Source of the DNA: Molanna angustata
Taxonomy: Eukaryota; Arthropoda; Insecta; Trichoptera; Molannidae
Assembly (NCBI GenBank): GCA_963576475.1
Contig: OY754973.1
Coordinates: 5,344,893 to 5,408,892, forward strand
Direction: 5' to 3'
Length of the DNA stretch: 64,000 bases
The translations under genes were made by a program, and so were the position numbers. Below the pieces are notes generated by a model that made no database searches, was not told where the DNA came from, and saw only the letters and a program-made list of their open reading frames with translations. Of the stretch, positions 42,470-54,873 are shown piece after piece; position 1 is the first letter of the stretch, and each line of letters opens with the position of its first letter.

Positions 42470-44586
42470 ATCTTTGACTCCCGACAGGGAAAAAAATCCA
42501 ATGTTTGCGCATATGCAATAATAAAAATATTCGAGAGATAATTTTATTTTAAATATTTTGAATCGAATTCGAAAAGCCTCTCATCAACTGATTTACAAAA
42601 TTCAACTAAGTAATTATTGAATTTTAAGTCCACAGAAAACTGACTATAGGTCGAATTTAATATTAATTAATTAAATATAATTTAAATTTGGAATTCATTT
42701 GAAATTAATTTAAGTGGTATCGAGACGTTAACACCTCCGCCATTAATCACAAGTATTAAATCCATTAGATTTTATCACTAAATGACAATATTTCGTGAAT
42801 ACAACGTGGTTTTTAGATGTGAATATCCAGTTCATACATATGTATGTGAAATACATAATTTTATATCAACACATTTATATAGAGATGACATCATTCTTAT
42901 ACTCGATGAAAAGCTCTCAATAAAATCACCAACGGTCAACTGCTTACCAAACATACTATTTATTTAATATTAAAAATATATTCAAAATTATACTGTTAAT
43001 TATTTTGTATTAGGTGTACACCTGTAACGGCGTTGTAATAATTTATGTAAATAGATAAAAAAGATAGAAAGAAAATACGCTAACAAAACAGCCAGCAAAA
43101 AAAATCGACGCACGACAAAAATATCATCAGATTTTTTTTGTCTAAGGAATTACTATTAAGAATACAACTATAGGACTCTCTTTTAACTTTTTTCTCTTTT
43201 TCTATCTCTCATGTAATCCATCTTTACGTTACTTTGTTGTTAATTGGTTATTTATATGATTTTTTTTTAATTATTTATATAACTTTGTTTCTGCATCTAT
43301 ATATTTTGTGTATTGTATATTGTATGGATGTAATTTTAGGCATCTATTTTTTATATTATGTTTCATGGCTTATTTTCCAACTGTTTTTTTTGTTTCATTC
43401 TTTTTTTAATGTTCGTACATATTATATACATCTCTTTTTGTTTTCAGTTTATAATATTATTGTATGTATTAAACGTATTTGTTCTATTTTATTTTGTATG
43501 AACGTATTAAAATATTATATTAAAATATTGTTAATATTAAAATATTATTAATACTATTTTTGTTTTATTATTACAAAATAGAACGTATTTGTTCTATTTT
43601 GTTCTATTTTATTTTTATTAAACGTATTTGTTCTATTTTATTTGTTCTATTTTATTTTTTTTTATTTAAAAGGCTATTAAGCCGTCGATGGAAGAAATAA
43701 ATCAATAAATAGAATTTGTTAAATTAAATTCAGATTAGTAACGAAGCGAAACACTGTATTTCTTTAATTCGCTATGTACTTTTAACTCCTCCTTCGAAGA
43801 ATGTTAATAACACGTACAAACATGCACAAAGTTTTAAAAATATAAATCAATAAATGATTCATGCTCGTGGACTGTCATGGACAATGGACATAGATCTTAT
43901 AAGTTGGGCATCAGGAAATAAACGAATATCTTTGGAAACTTTAAAATTAGACATAATCTTTTGATTGTTATAGACATGTGAATTAGACAATTAAAACAAA
44001 AAAATCTATATATTTTAAACCCTTTTTAAGCAAACTGCGCGCACGGAGGAGTTTGAGATTTGACAAAGTTAAAATTCACATGTAGAAAGAGTGCAGAAAA
44101 CTATAATTTTTATATAATATAATATGCTTTACAAATAGATTTAGCTGAAAAAAAAATTCACGCTAAACCATAGATGGTTTACTTTCATACTGCTAATTTC
44201 AATTGAAATTGAAATTGATTTTAATTCAAATATAATAATAATAATAAAATAGGAAGATTTTTAAAGCGCCGTTTTTGTGATAACCTCACCTCAAGAGGGC
44301 GCTTTGAATATATTACAGGTTTTTGTAAGACTCGCTCGGTGTTTCCTGAATAGTGATAAGTTGTCGATTTGCCTCAGTTCAGGTGGTAGTTTGCTGTGAT
44401 GCTAACAATTACACTTTGCAATACATACATATGTGAAAAGAAAACTATGTATACAAATCAGGTGGGTCCAATGTCTTTTCAAACTATTGACATTTTGCCT
44501 GACATTTTGTCAAAAAATATTCATGACGCTCTTTTATCCTTGGGGTTGAATTACAAGAGTTATTTGAGAAAAATGTAAGAAAAAGG
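42470..44586. other. Unassigned AT-rich stretch
   Basis: Between about 43470 and 43660, AACGTATTTGTTCTATTTTA and shorter TTGTTCTATTTTATTT copies recur as an irregular low-complexity repeat. At 44268-44310 AAAGCGCC...GGGCGCTTT forms a small inverted repeat. The 60-codon frame at 44396-44578 is unrecognised. No gene supported. Confidence 0.4.
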
Positions 44587-44890
44587 TAAGGTCCCGTACT
44601 GCGAGGAAACTGGGGGCTACTCATGACACGTTCTTAATACGTCCTTAACTTGAATTAATCTTAAAACTGTATAAATCAGTACTCGATTATAATCCAATCT
44701 TAATATTTCTCTACATTAAATCACGGAAATTTGTTAATATCAATGTTAAGTATAAAATATTCAATATTCAATATTTTATACTTAACGCTTATTCTATTAA
44801 TTAAACTTCAAAGATTACTAAAATCTGAAGTTGATCTTAATTTTACTGTTATCAAATTCATGAGTAGCCCTGCTGCTTACGGGGCCTCAA
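44587..44890. mobile_element. Foldback/MITE-like element with central palindrome
   Basis: The left edge GGTCCCGTACTGCGAGG...GGGGCTACTCATGA (44590-44626) is inverted at the right edge (TCATGAGTAGCCCTGCTGCT then TACGGGGCC, 44857-44887). In the middle is a perfect 17-bp palindrome, GTTAAGTATAAAATATT, 8-nt loop, inverse (44745-44786). Size and layout fit a non-autonomous DNA transposon. No clear target duplication is seen. Confidence 0.55.
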
Positions 44891-45046
44891 CTTTTTCTTA
44901 CATAAATCTCAAATAACTCCTGTAATAAGACCCTTACTCTCAATGAACATTTTGGCCTTTGTCAATTTTTTTATGTACATGATATATATTTTTGTTTCAG
45001 CTAATGGTTCAAATTCATTAATCAATAAATATTTCTTGCAGTATTC

Positions 45047-45870
45047 TTTTTTTTTTTTTTTATTTATTAACCAAAACAATACAAGGTTCACATATAAATC
45101 ATAATTTAAAAAGGTATAAAATTTCCATCATATAATTCTTAATAACCCTCTTTAATTGAGATAAAATCTCGTGTTAAAAGAGGGGAGTATCTATTTAATA
45201 TTGTTACATTTACCAAAACATTGTACATCTACTAAAAAATATGAAGCTACACAAAACAAGAATGAAATAACAAAAAATAAATAAATAAATCAGTACAATT
45301 TTTTAATTTTATTTTTAAATATACTATAATTTTTTTCGAGTCTAATACTCAAAGGGAGTTCATTAAACCACTTAGTACCTTTATACTTATAGAAATGTTG
45401 TGAGGCAGTTGTACGTAAAAGAGGAATGGTAATACATCCTTGTGAATTTATTCTGCTGCTTAAAGAAAATGACAATTGGTTTGAATTTGTAAGAATATCT
45501 TTATGAATTTGGAACAATGAGATTTTTTTGTAGATATTTTCAACAGTTGAAACTTTAAATTCTTGAAATAAATTAATAGTTGGATAATCAAATCTCTTTT
45601 TTAATATAATTTTAATAATGATTCTTTGAAAAACTTCTAAAGGCACTAAAGTGGTTTTAAAAGCTCCCCCCCAACATATAATGCCATATTGTAAGATGGA
45701 TTGAAATAATGAAAAATATATTGTTTTAAGCAAGTTTGTTTGAAGTATAATTTCTTAGTCTCAGAAAAATAAAAATTAGCTTTTTAAGGCGTTCAATAGT
45801 AGTAGTTATATGTAATTTCCATTTCATACTGCTTTCAATAATAATGCCTAGGTATCGGATGTTCTTCTAG
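45047..45870 (-). mobile_element. CR1/Jockey-like LINE 3' end
   Basis: Minus strand from 45865: IRYLGIIIESSMKWKLHITT, a break, then YFSLFQSILQYGIICWGGAF, VFQRIIIKIILKKRFDYPTI and KGTKWFNELPLSIRLEKNYS, stopping at 45290. A 3' UTR of about 225 bp ends in a poly-A (T17 on the plus strand, about 45047-45063). It shares the QSIL-YG-ICWGG motif with the LINE at 17375 but is a different subfamily. One stop/frameshift near 45737. Confidence 0.85.
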
Positions 45871-47101
45871 ATCTACCTACTGTTTCTTTACAGTAATTTC
45901 TCTTTGGCACGTTTAGGTGCTGTAACTTCAAAGTTTAAGAGTTATTCATACTCTTTTGTATGTTCTTCGTGTTTTCTTTCTTACAGAGTTCTGCAAGTTG
46001 ACGTTATCAATCTTCATATATATAACGGGTGGTGGTAGGACAAGTAGATACAGCCAACATCAAACAGGCAAACGACGGAACGGTATTTTTTAATGCATGC
46101 ATTTTTACGGGTATAAAAGTATATGTAAGAATTTGCATTTATGTATGAATGTGCATACCTAACAATATGTGGTTGTATGAACACTTGAACAGTTGTATGT
46201 ATAGTTATATATGGCAGTATTTGTATATTATCTATTAAAATTTCTGTCTGCATAATATTTACCTACCAACGTAGTTTGAATTAATGGATGTTTTTCTTTG
46301 TGAAGGTGTGTAGGTACATTATATGTATGCATTATGCATGTCTCATTTTTCTTAAACATGACAGTTTAGTAGTTCTATTTTTTTCATATATTTTTGCCTA
46401 GTTCTATATTTACAGAACATACCACATGTATGATTAAAATAACACACATATGGATGTTTAATATAATTTTATTCATTTTCGGCAATTAATTTTACAACCA
46501 ACATAGAAATGCTTTTAAGATTCGCTTGGTAGACATTTTGTTAACAGCAATATTAATAAAAAAAAATCAAGATTCGGTCTCGACTAGAGATTCCAAATTG
46601 ACTATTCGAATAATTTTAAAATATTCAATATTCGAATAACTCGTGAAATACCCGAATAATATTCGTTCATATTTTAATGCTTTGACGAAATTTAATGTAT
46701 CAAACACATTTTGCGTATTATTTTAATTTTTTTTTATTAATATTTAAAATATACTTTTTCGAGTATATTTAACATCATTTGTGTTGATCATCTATGGCAG
46801 CATACAATCTGCTCATATACCTAAATATCCTAACATAATTCACCTCTCTTTGCCTTTATAACCTGAAAGTCTCTTCCGTGACTTCCATTCATCATTTCCA
46901 TTACAATTTTATGGGTTCAAATAACTGAGAGATCACTATGGCCCGAGATATCAGTTAGCCCTTAAATCGTTGGATTTAGTAATCCAAGTTATAAGTTTAG
47001 GGAAGATTAAATTTCATTCGCGTATTTCAGTGCAAAATGAAACGTCAGTTACCTAATCTTCAACTATAGGTATATTTTACGTTTTCTATGGTTATTGTCT
47101 A
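45871..47101. other. Unassigned stretch with TTCGAATA-rich segment
   Basis: From 46575 to 46680 the sequence (GTCTCGACTAGAGATTCC..., repeated ATTCGAATA) resembles 56255-56330 read in reverse (ACTAGAGCTTCC...ATTCGAATATT). It looks like an AT-rich dispersed repeat. The remainder is unassigned. Confidence 0.45.
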
Positions 47102-48131
47102 CTAGTTGCATGTAACACATGAGATCCAACTGTCGATAGCGATAGTATGTATAGTTGAAGAATATGTACCAAACTATAAACCCATAGATACAAATTATTG
47201 AATATTTTCAGATATTTTGTTTTCTATACAACATATGTAGGTATGTATGTCAAGATAGGATAGTATGGAGGAAGATCCTTTTTCCTACCCAGAATATGCA
47301 AATAGCATGATAGTATGTATGTATGTTTGGAGATGACGTATCAAACTATTAAGTCTTCTTACATATTGTGTAAAGGCGACTGCCATACAAAATGTATGAA
47401 GCGATGTCGTCACTAAATTCAATTTTTAAAAAAATTGTTAAAAAAAAATTGAGATCTTCTACTACAATGTTAATATTTTTTATAGAAAATTAAATTATCT
47501 AGTTGGGGTGTTTCGGCTTTTTTCGATAATTGTAAAAGTTTTGGAAATATAGGCAGTTAAACTCATAAATTTATCATAAAAAAAATATTTTTCTTAATAA
47601 AAAATGTTTGAGAAACCCTGGAATTTTTTTGAAAATACTAATTTGAGATTTTGTATTTTTCTATGTTTGTACCAATTTTCAGCGTTCTAGCGTTTATGGT
47701 TTCTGAGATATATGGAAAAATAAAATAAAAATTCAAAAGTTGATAACCCCTGACTGAAACAAAAATTCAAAATTCCGAGTATAAAAGTTTTGTAGGCCTG
47801 TAACTGTTTATATATTCTGAAATTTTAGGCTCTGTTAATTGAGCGGATCAAAAGTTATAAGGGGGGGACGGACACACAGACACACACACAGACACACACA
47901 CACACAGACACACACACACACAGACACACGAAATGTTCTACTCCGAATTCTGAGTAAATCCGTGTATGGAACATATATGCTGCGAAGCCTCTAAGTTGGT
48001 GTTTTTTGACTTCAAAGTTGGAAAAGCCGTGAAAAAAGTAGACCTCTCCATACAATTCTCGCGTATTCTGGCTTGATACATTGTCGATATGTTAAGAGAA
48101 CAAAGTTCTCCTGAACAAATCGACAGTTGGA
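47102..48131 (-). mobile_element. Helitron family 1, copy D
   Basis: On the minus strand TCCAACTGTCGATTTGTTC... to ...CAACTAG, with A before and T after. It has the same 3' hairpin and the same subterminal inverted copy of the 5' end as copy A. GACACACA repeats are at about 47870-47930. First of four copies in a 4.3-kb same-orientation cluster. Confidence 0.88.
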
Positions 48132-48205
48132 TAACGCATCTGTCAAATAGTCAATAACCTTAAATGATACGTGACGCGAAGCTGTGACTAAATATTATTT
48201 TATTA

Positions 48206-49259
48206 CTAGTTGCATGTAACACATGAGATCCAACTGTCGATAGCGATAGTATGTATAGTTGAAGAATATGTACCAAACTATAAACCCATAGATACAAATT
48301 ATTGAATATTTTCAGATATTTTGTTTTCTATACAACATATGTAGGTATGTATGTCAAGATAGGATAGTATGGAGGAAGATCCTTTTTCCTACCCAGAATA
48401 TGCAAATAGCATGATGGTATGTATGTATGTATGTTTGGAGATGAAGTATCAAACTATTAAGTCTTCTTACATATTGTGTATAGGCGACTGCCATACAAAA
48501 TGTATGAAGCGATGTCGTCACTAAATTCAATTTTTAAAAAAATTGTTAAAAAAAAATTGAGATCTTCTACTACAATGTAAATATTTTTTATAGAAAATTA
48601 AATTATCTAGTTGGGGTGTTTCGGCTTTTTTCGATAATTGTAAAAGTTTTGGAAATAGAGGCAGTTAAACTCATAAATTTATCATAAAAAAAATATTTTT
48701 CTTAATAAAAAATGTTTGAGAAACCCTGGAATTTTTTTGAAAAAACTAATTTGAGATTTTGTATTTGTCTATGTTTGTACCAATTTTCAGCGTTCTAGCG
48801 TTTATGGTTTCTGAGATATATGGAAAAATAAAATAAAAATTCAAAAGTTGATAACCCCTGATTGAAACAAAAATTCAAAATTCCGAGTATAAAAGTTTTG
48901 TAGGCCTGTAACTGTTTATATATTCTGAAATTTTAGGCTCTGTAAATTGAGCGGATCAAAAGTTATAAGGGGGGGACGGACACACAGACACACACACACA
49001 CAGACACACACACACACACACAGACACACACACAGACACACACACACACAGACACACGAAATGTTCTACTCCGAATTCTGAGTAAATCCGTGTATGGAAC
49101 ATATATGCTGCGAAGCCTCTAAGTTGGTGTTTTTTGACTTCAAAGTTGGAAAATCCATGAAAAAAGTAGACCTCTCCATACAATTCTCGTGTATTCTGGC
49201 TTGATACATTGTCGATATGTTAAGAGAACAAAGTTCTCCTGAACAAATCGACAGTTGGA
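48206..49259 (-). mobile_element. Helitron family 1, copy E
   Basis: Ends as in copy D, with A/T flanks. Separated from D by 74 bp of unrelated sequence. It differs from D mostly in the length and pattern of the CA-rich tract (48976-49060) and scattered substitutions. Confidence 0.88.
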
Positions 49260-49341
49260 TGAAAATATAATTTCTGTAAGAAAAAACTATAATTTGTTCA
49301 CCAGAGTTAAAGAACTCCATAATATACTGATTAGGAATAGA

Positions 49342-50379
49342 CTAGTTGCATGTAACACATGAGATCCAACTGTCGATAGCGATAGTATGTATAGTTGAAG
49401 AATATGTACCAAACTATAAACCCATAGATACAAATTATTGAATATTTTCAGATATTTTGTTTTCTATACAACATATGTAGGTATGTATGTCAAGATAGGA
49501 TAGTATGGAAGAAGATCCTTTTTCCTACCCAGAATATGCAAATTGCATGATGGTATGTATGTATGTTTGGAGATGAAGTAACAAACTATTAAGTCTTCTT
49601 ACATATTGTGTATAGGCGACTGCCATACAAAATGTATGAAGCGATGTCGTCACTAAATTCAATTTTTAAAAAAATTGTTAAAAAAAAATTGAGATCTTCT
49701 GCTACAATGTTAATATTTTTTATAGAAAATTAAATTATCTAGTTGGGGTGTTTCGGCTTTTTTCGATAATTGTAAAAGTTTTGGAAATATAGGCAGTTAA
49801 ACTCATAAATTTATCATAAAAAAAATATTTTTCTTAATAAAAAATGTTTTAGAAACCCTGGAATTTTTTTGAAAAAACTTATTTGAGATTTTGTATTTGT
49901 CTATGTTTATACCAATTTTCAGCGTTCTACCGTTTATGGTTTCTGAGATATATGGAAAAATAAAATAAAAATTCAAAAGTTGATAACCCCTGACTGAAAC
50001 AAAAATTCAAAATTCCGAGTATAAAAGTTTTGTAGGCCTGTAACTGTTTATATATTCTGAAATTTTAGGCTCTGTAAATTGAGCGGATCAAAAGTTATAA
50101 GGGGGGGACGGACACACAGACACACACACACACAGACACACAGACACACAGACACACACACAGACACACAGACACACGAAATGTTCTACTCCGAATTCTG
50201 AGTAAATCCGTGTATGGAACATATATGCTGCGAAGCCTCTAAGTTGGTGTTTTTTGACTTCAAAGTTGGAAAATCCATGAAAAAAGTAGACCTCTCCATA
50301 CAATTCTCGCGTATTCTGGCTTGATACATTGTCGATATGTTAAGAGAACAAAGTTCTCCTGAACAAATCGACAGTTGGA
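49342..50379 (-). mobile_element. Helitron family 1, copy F
   Basis: Complete ends with A/T flanks. 82 bp of unrelated sequence separates it from E. The CA-rich tract is shorter (50115-50178). Confidence 0.88.
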
Positions 50380-50382
50380 TTA

Positions 50383-51439
50383 CTAGTTGCATGTAACACA
50401 TGAGATCCAACTGTCGATAGCGATAGTATGTATAGTTGAAGAATATGTACCAAACTATAAACCCATAGATACAAATTATTGAATATTTTCAGATATTTTG
50501 TTTTCTATACAACATTGTAGGTATGTATGTCAAGATAGGATAGTATGGAGGAAGATCCTTTTTCCTACCCAGAATATGCAAATAGCATGATGGTATGTAT
50601 GTATGTTTGGAGATGAAGTATCAAACTATTAAGTCTTCTTACATATTGTGTATAGGCGACTGCCATACAAAATGTATGAAGCGATGTCGTCACTAAATTC
50701 AATTTTTAAAAAAATTGTTAAAAAAAAATTGGGATCTTCTACTACAGTGTTAATATTTTTTATAGAAAATTAAATTATCTAGTTGGGGTGTTTCGGCTTT
50801 TTTCGATATTTAAAAAAAAAATTACAGTATAAGCAGTTAAACTCATAAATTTATAAAAAAAAAAATACTTTTCTTAATAAAAAATGTTTGAGAAACCCTG
50901 GAATTTTTTTGAAAATACTAATTTGAGATTTTGTATTTGTCTATGTTTGTACCAATTTTCAGCTTTCTAGCGTTTATGGTTTCTGAGATATATGGAAAAA
51001 TAAAATAAAAATTCAAAAGTTGATAACCCCTGACTGAAACAAAAATTCAAAATTCCGAGTATAAAAGTTTTGTAGGCCTGTAACTGTTTATATATTCTGA
51101 AATTTTAGGCTCTGTAAATTGAGCGGATCAAAAGTTATAAGGGGGGGACGGACACACAGACACACACACAGACACACACACACACAGACACACACACACA
51201 CAGACACACACACAGACACACACACACACAGACACACGAAATGTTCTACTCCGAATTCTGAGTAAATCCGTGTATGGAACATATATGCTGCGAAGCCTCT
51301 AAGTTGGTGTTTTTTGACTTCAAAGTTGGAAAAGCCGTGAAAAAAGTAGACCTCTCCATACAATTCTCGCGTATTCTGGCTTGATACATTGTCGATATGT
51401 TAAGAGAACAAAGTTCTCCTGAACAAATCGACAGTTGGA
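50383..51439 (-). mobile_element. Helitron family 1, copy G
   Basis: Complete ends. Only TTA (50380-50382) separates it from F. It differs from D-F in an A-rich variant near 50810-50830 that it shares with copy B, so the four copies are not simple tandem duplicates of one another. Confidence 0.87.
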
Positions 51440-51922
51440 TAACAGAACATTGTTTTATTTTTTTCATTACACAGCATGTTACTTTTTCAATTTTTTATAC
51501 CGATCGATGTTTTTTTAAATTAAAATCAATCATTGTAGTGACAAAATGTCATTGAATATGTACTACGTACGTCAATGCAAATACTTCAATGCAAAATGTA
51601 TGTATATTTTACAGATGTATATGGAACTAAGTGATAATGGTAAAATAATGTCTTATGTAGAAAATTTAAGAATGCACATTATATATATAGAAACAGGATG
51701 GATCAATTTAAAAAGTGGGATGAAAAAAAAAACAAAAATAAAGTTTTTAAATGCGTGCCTGGCGTTTCATTGTGGCTGACAGTTTATTTCGTTTGTTGTC
51801 AGGCAATACATTATAATTATGTAAAAAATAAAATAAATATTAAATACATGAACCACTTCTATATCAAGTCTTTTATTTTAACAACAAAAATAAATCATGA
51901 TTACAATTATTATGCATAGTTA
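51440..51922. other. Unassigned stretch
   Basis: Plus-strand frames at 51546-51779 and 51698-51919 (the latter begins MDQFKKWDEKKNK) are not recognised as a family. AT-rich. Confidence 0.4.
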
Positions 51923-53126
51923 TCTATATTATAAATTTGAATGTTTGTATGTATGTGTTGAATGCGCTCCTAAACAGTTCATCCGATTGCGATGAAACTT
52001 TGGTGAACTGTCGAGAGTATACCAGGGATGGTTTCTGGATCAAAAAATTTTAACTTCCTCTTCTTCTTCATTGAGTTTTGGACTATCCTGGGAACCGTTC
52101 ATCCGATTGCAATTAAACTTTGGTGAATTGTCGATCGTATGCCCGGGATGATTTCTGAATTTAAAATATTTTCTTCTTCTTCTTCTTCATCGGGTATCAG
52201 GTCATTTTACATATGAAGGTGGACTAACCTGAGAACCGTTCATCCGATTGCAATGAAACTTTGGTGAATTGTCGAGCGTATGACCGGGATAGTTTCTGGA
52301 TTAAAAAATTTTTCTTCTTCTTCTTCTTCATCGGGTATCAGGTCATTTTACCTATGAAGGTGGACTATCCTGGGAACCGTTCATTCAATTTCAATGAAAC
52401 TTTGAAGAATTGTCGAGTGTATGCCCGGGATGGTTTCTGGATTAAAAAAAAATTCTTCTTCTTCTTCTTCATCGGGTATCAGGTCATTTTACCGATGAAG
52501 GTGGACTATCATTGGAACCGTTCAATCAATTTCAATGAAACTTTGATGAATTGTCGAGCGTATGACCGGGACCTACTGAAGGGACGGGAGGTAATGAAGG
52601 GACGGGAGGTAATGAAGGGACGGGAGGTAATGAAGGGACGGGAGGTAATGAAGGGACGGGAGTAACTGAAGGGACGGGAGTAACTGAAGGGACGGGAGTA
52701 ACTGAAGGGACGGGAGTAACTGAAGGGACGGGAGTAACTGAAGGGACGGGAGTAACTGAAGGGACGGGAGTAACTGAAGGGATGGGAGTAACTGAAGGGA
52801 CGGGAGTAACTGAAGGGACGGGAGTAACTGAAGGGACGGGAGTAACTGAAGGGACGGGAGTAACTGAAGGGACGGGAGTAACTGAAGGGACGGGAGTAAC
52901 TGAAGGGACGGGGGTAACTGAAGGGACGGGAGTAACTGAAGGGACGGGAGTAACTGAAGGGACGGGAGTAACTGAAGGGACGGGAGGTACTGGAGGGACG
53001 GGAGGTACTGAAGGGACGGGAAGTACTAAAGGGATGGGAGGTATTGAAGAGTCTGAAGCGACGGGTGGTTATGGAGGACGATTTTTAATTATACAGGCAA
53101 TACGAAGTTTGCCGGGGGTTCACTAG
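51923..53126 (+). mobile_element. Helitron family 2, copy 2
   Basis: Begins TCTATATTATAAATTTGAAT after A and ends GTTCACTAG before T, in the opposite orientation to copy 1 (19809-21060). Same interior: about five 120-bp units with CATCCGATTGCAATGAAACT and (TTC)n, then the 18-bp minisatellite. The repeated blocks are nearly identical between copies, but the minisatellite differs in unit number and has TGGAGGGACGGG variants near 52985. Confidence 0.83.
52562..53045. repeat. 18-bp minisatellite (GGGACGGGAGTAACTGAA)n
   Basis: About 20 or more units, starting with GGGACGGGAGGTAATGAA variants. Same repeat as 19960-20350 on the other strand. The VTEGTG-repeat frame is not a gene. Confidence 0.95.
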
Positions 53127-53784
53127 TTTGTAGTATAAAATGAAATAAAACATTAAAGCGTGCGGTGATTAGTACCTACGCCACCTGGCGAAAAAAGACT
53201 AGAAACAATACTTAACTCAAGATTAAGACACGCGATCCGCCAGAAACGTTGAGTTAAATATTTGTTGTTTAGTGACGTATTTAAGGGAAGATTAGGTACT
53301 GAAATACGCAATATTTTTGACTGAAATACCGGCCCTATATTTTATTTTTCTGTTTACGTTTGACTACTTCAGTTATTCTTTTGCATTCAATAACATGACG
53401 TTACCTTAGACCAAATTGGAAAAATACTGCCTCAGAACAGACTCGTCTACTCGTCTCGTACTCTTAAGGGACACTCGAAAACGATGATATTAGAAAAAGT
53501 GGAAGTACTATTCTAAGCGGTATAAAAATACGATGTCAACTCTATGTTTTTACATCAAATTTCATTTTGTCAGATCTCTAAATAGATTCTGCGTCAGACA
53601 AATGGGAAACAAGCATCAACGAGATAAATTTATTGTAGGAAGCATCCGAAACAAATATACAAACAAAAGTATTATGTAGGTACTTACCTACCTACATAAA
53701 AAAATATTCTTTTGGAGACAATATGTATATAAATGTACATTCAGGTCAACAACTAGATCATTTTTTTCGTAGCAAAGCCACGCA
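53127..53784. other. Unassigned stretch upstream of the tRNA
   Basis: A partial minus-strand copy of the (ATGA)n-tailed repeat lies at 53465-53520 (CACTCGAAAACGATGATATT then AGAAAAAGTGGAAGTA). GTAGGTACTTACCTACCTAC at about 53675 is an expanded form of the GTAGGTACCTAC motif. Confidence 0.5.
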
Positions 53785-53857
53785 GTTTCCGTGGTGTAGT
53801 GGTTATCACATCCGCCTAACACGCGGAAGGCCCCCGGTTCGATCCCGGGCGGAAACA
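53785..53857 (+). tRNA. tRNA-Val(AAC)
   Basis: 73 nt. Acceptor stem GTTTCCG pairs with CGGAAAC, followed by discriminator A (53857). A box TGGTGTAGTGGTTATC and B box GGTTCGATCCC are intact. The anticodon arm is TCCGC-CTAACAC-GCGGA with anticodon AAC at 53818-53820. The T arm CCCGG-TTCGATC-CCGGG pairs fully. A run of eight T follows at once (53859-53866), a pol III terminator. No SINE body is attached and no other copy is present here, so this is a genuine tRNA gene, the only host gene I can support. Confidence 0.97.
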
Positions 53858-53858
53858 T

Positions 53859-53866
53859 TTTTTTTA
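53859..53866 (+). terminator. Pol III terminator of tRNA-Val
   Basis: A run of eight T immediately after the discriminator base and one more T. Confidence 0.85.
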
Positions 53867-54165
53867 AATTATTTTTTAAGTATATATTCGTAAAACAAAT
53901 CGTATTTTATTTATTTTTTTTAAAATAAATCATTGAAAACTACGTGTTTAATAAAAAAACGCATTTATGCTTATTCACTCTTATTTTTTTATACTTACTT
54001 ATGAACATTTTCCTGATTTTGTTAAAATAAAACCCTTCTGCTGTCAGTCGAATCTAGGACGCCGTCACAGAAGCTAAACGGCATATAAGAACAATTGTAG
54101 GTACCTACATAGTATGTTTTAAGGTAAGTTTTTTTTTAATATACCTACTAAGTTACTTTTTTAAA
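53867..54165. other. Unassigned AT-rich stretch
   Basis: Contains one GTAGGTACCTAC palindrome at 54097-54108. No gene. Confidence 0.4.
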
Positions 54166-54290
54166 TTAATTAAATTTATTTTATTTTATTTATTTATAAC
54201 ACCATCTAAATAATCGTCATTAAAAATAGATAACTGCTGCCCAACTAGGAATACCTGTTCTAGGGCTAGCAGTGTATATATTATTATATT
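54166..54290 (-). repeat. Probable LINE 3' UTR tail
   Basis: TTATTTTATTTATTTATAAC then CTGCCCAACTAGGAATACCT then GTTCTAGGGC, the same pair of blocks as 8736-8840. The T-rich edge would be a poly-A end on the minus strand. Confidence 0.45.
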
Positions 54291-54622
54291 TTACAGGAGA
54301 CATTTAGGTTGTATCTATTTGCATTTTTAAAAAGTATCTAAAAAATATAAACTTACCTATTGTACGCAGAATAAAAAATGGAATTAGAGTCATCATGATA
54401 TCCATATACATATTGTGAATGTAGGTAGCTTATAATTTTTATCTGTTCGTTGCACAAATAATCTGAAATATTATATATATTTCTATTACTATTAATATAT
54501 TTCCCATCAAAAACAAAAACACTTCACAATTCTCCCCTCCCCCACTAACCCAACCAACCCTCAACCGCCACCCCCCTCGCTACACAGACAGATTCACACA
54601 AATTCAACATGTTAGTCTCGAC
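54291..54622. other. Unassigned stretch with C-rich patch
   Basis: 54530-54590 is C-rich (CTCCCCTCCCCCACTAACCC ...). No gene. Confidence 0.35.
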
Positions 54623-54873
54623 ACGCCGGTCGATGGAAGGACAGCGCTTCCGAAACATGTCGCGAAGTGACTCAAAAAACAAGTGGTTTATAGCTAATTA
54701 ATAATTCAAAAATGAAATATTATCTCTTGGGAATACTGAACTGACAGAGCATAGATATGATCCGTCAGTCATATATTTATTCAATCGAGTCTCAGATCAA
54801 GACAGCACAAAATTTATAAAATTTATAAAACAATTAGGATTTTTTTTGAAAAAGGAAAGAAAAAAAATAACTA

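Noticed and set aside
44396..44578. Host exon with a GTAAG donor
   Set aside because: The stop codon precedes the best donor, the peptide is not recognised and no partner exon is visible; neighbouring sequence is a foldback element.
47855..48055. Conserved 66-91 codon frames starting MYGEVYFFHGFSNFE, found in every Helitron copy
   Set aside because: Conservation follows the transposon DNA itself; the frame runs into the CA microsatellite and differs in length by copy.
52782..53126. Glycine/threonine-repeat protein (VTEGTG)
   Set aside because: Second copy of the 18-bp minisatellite; no start context or homology.
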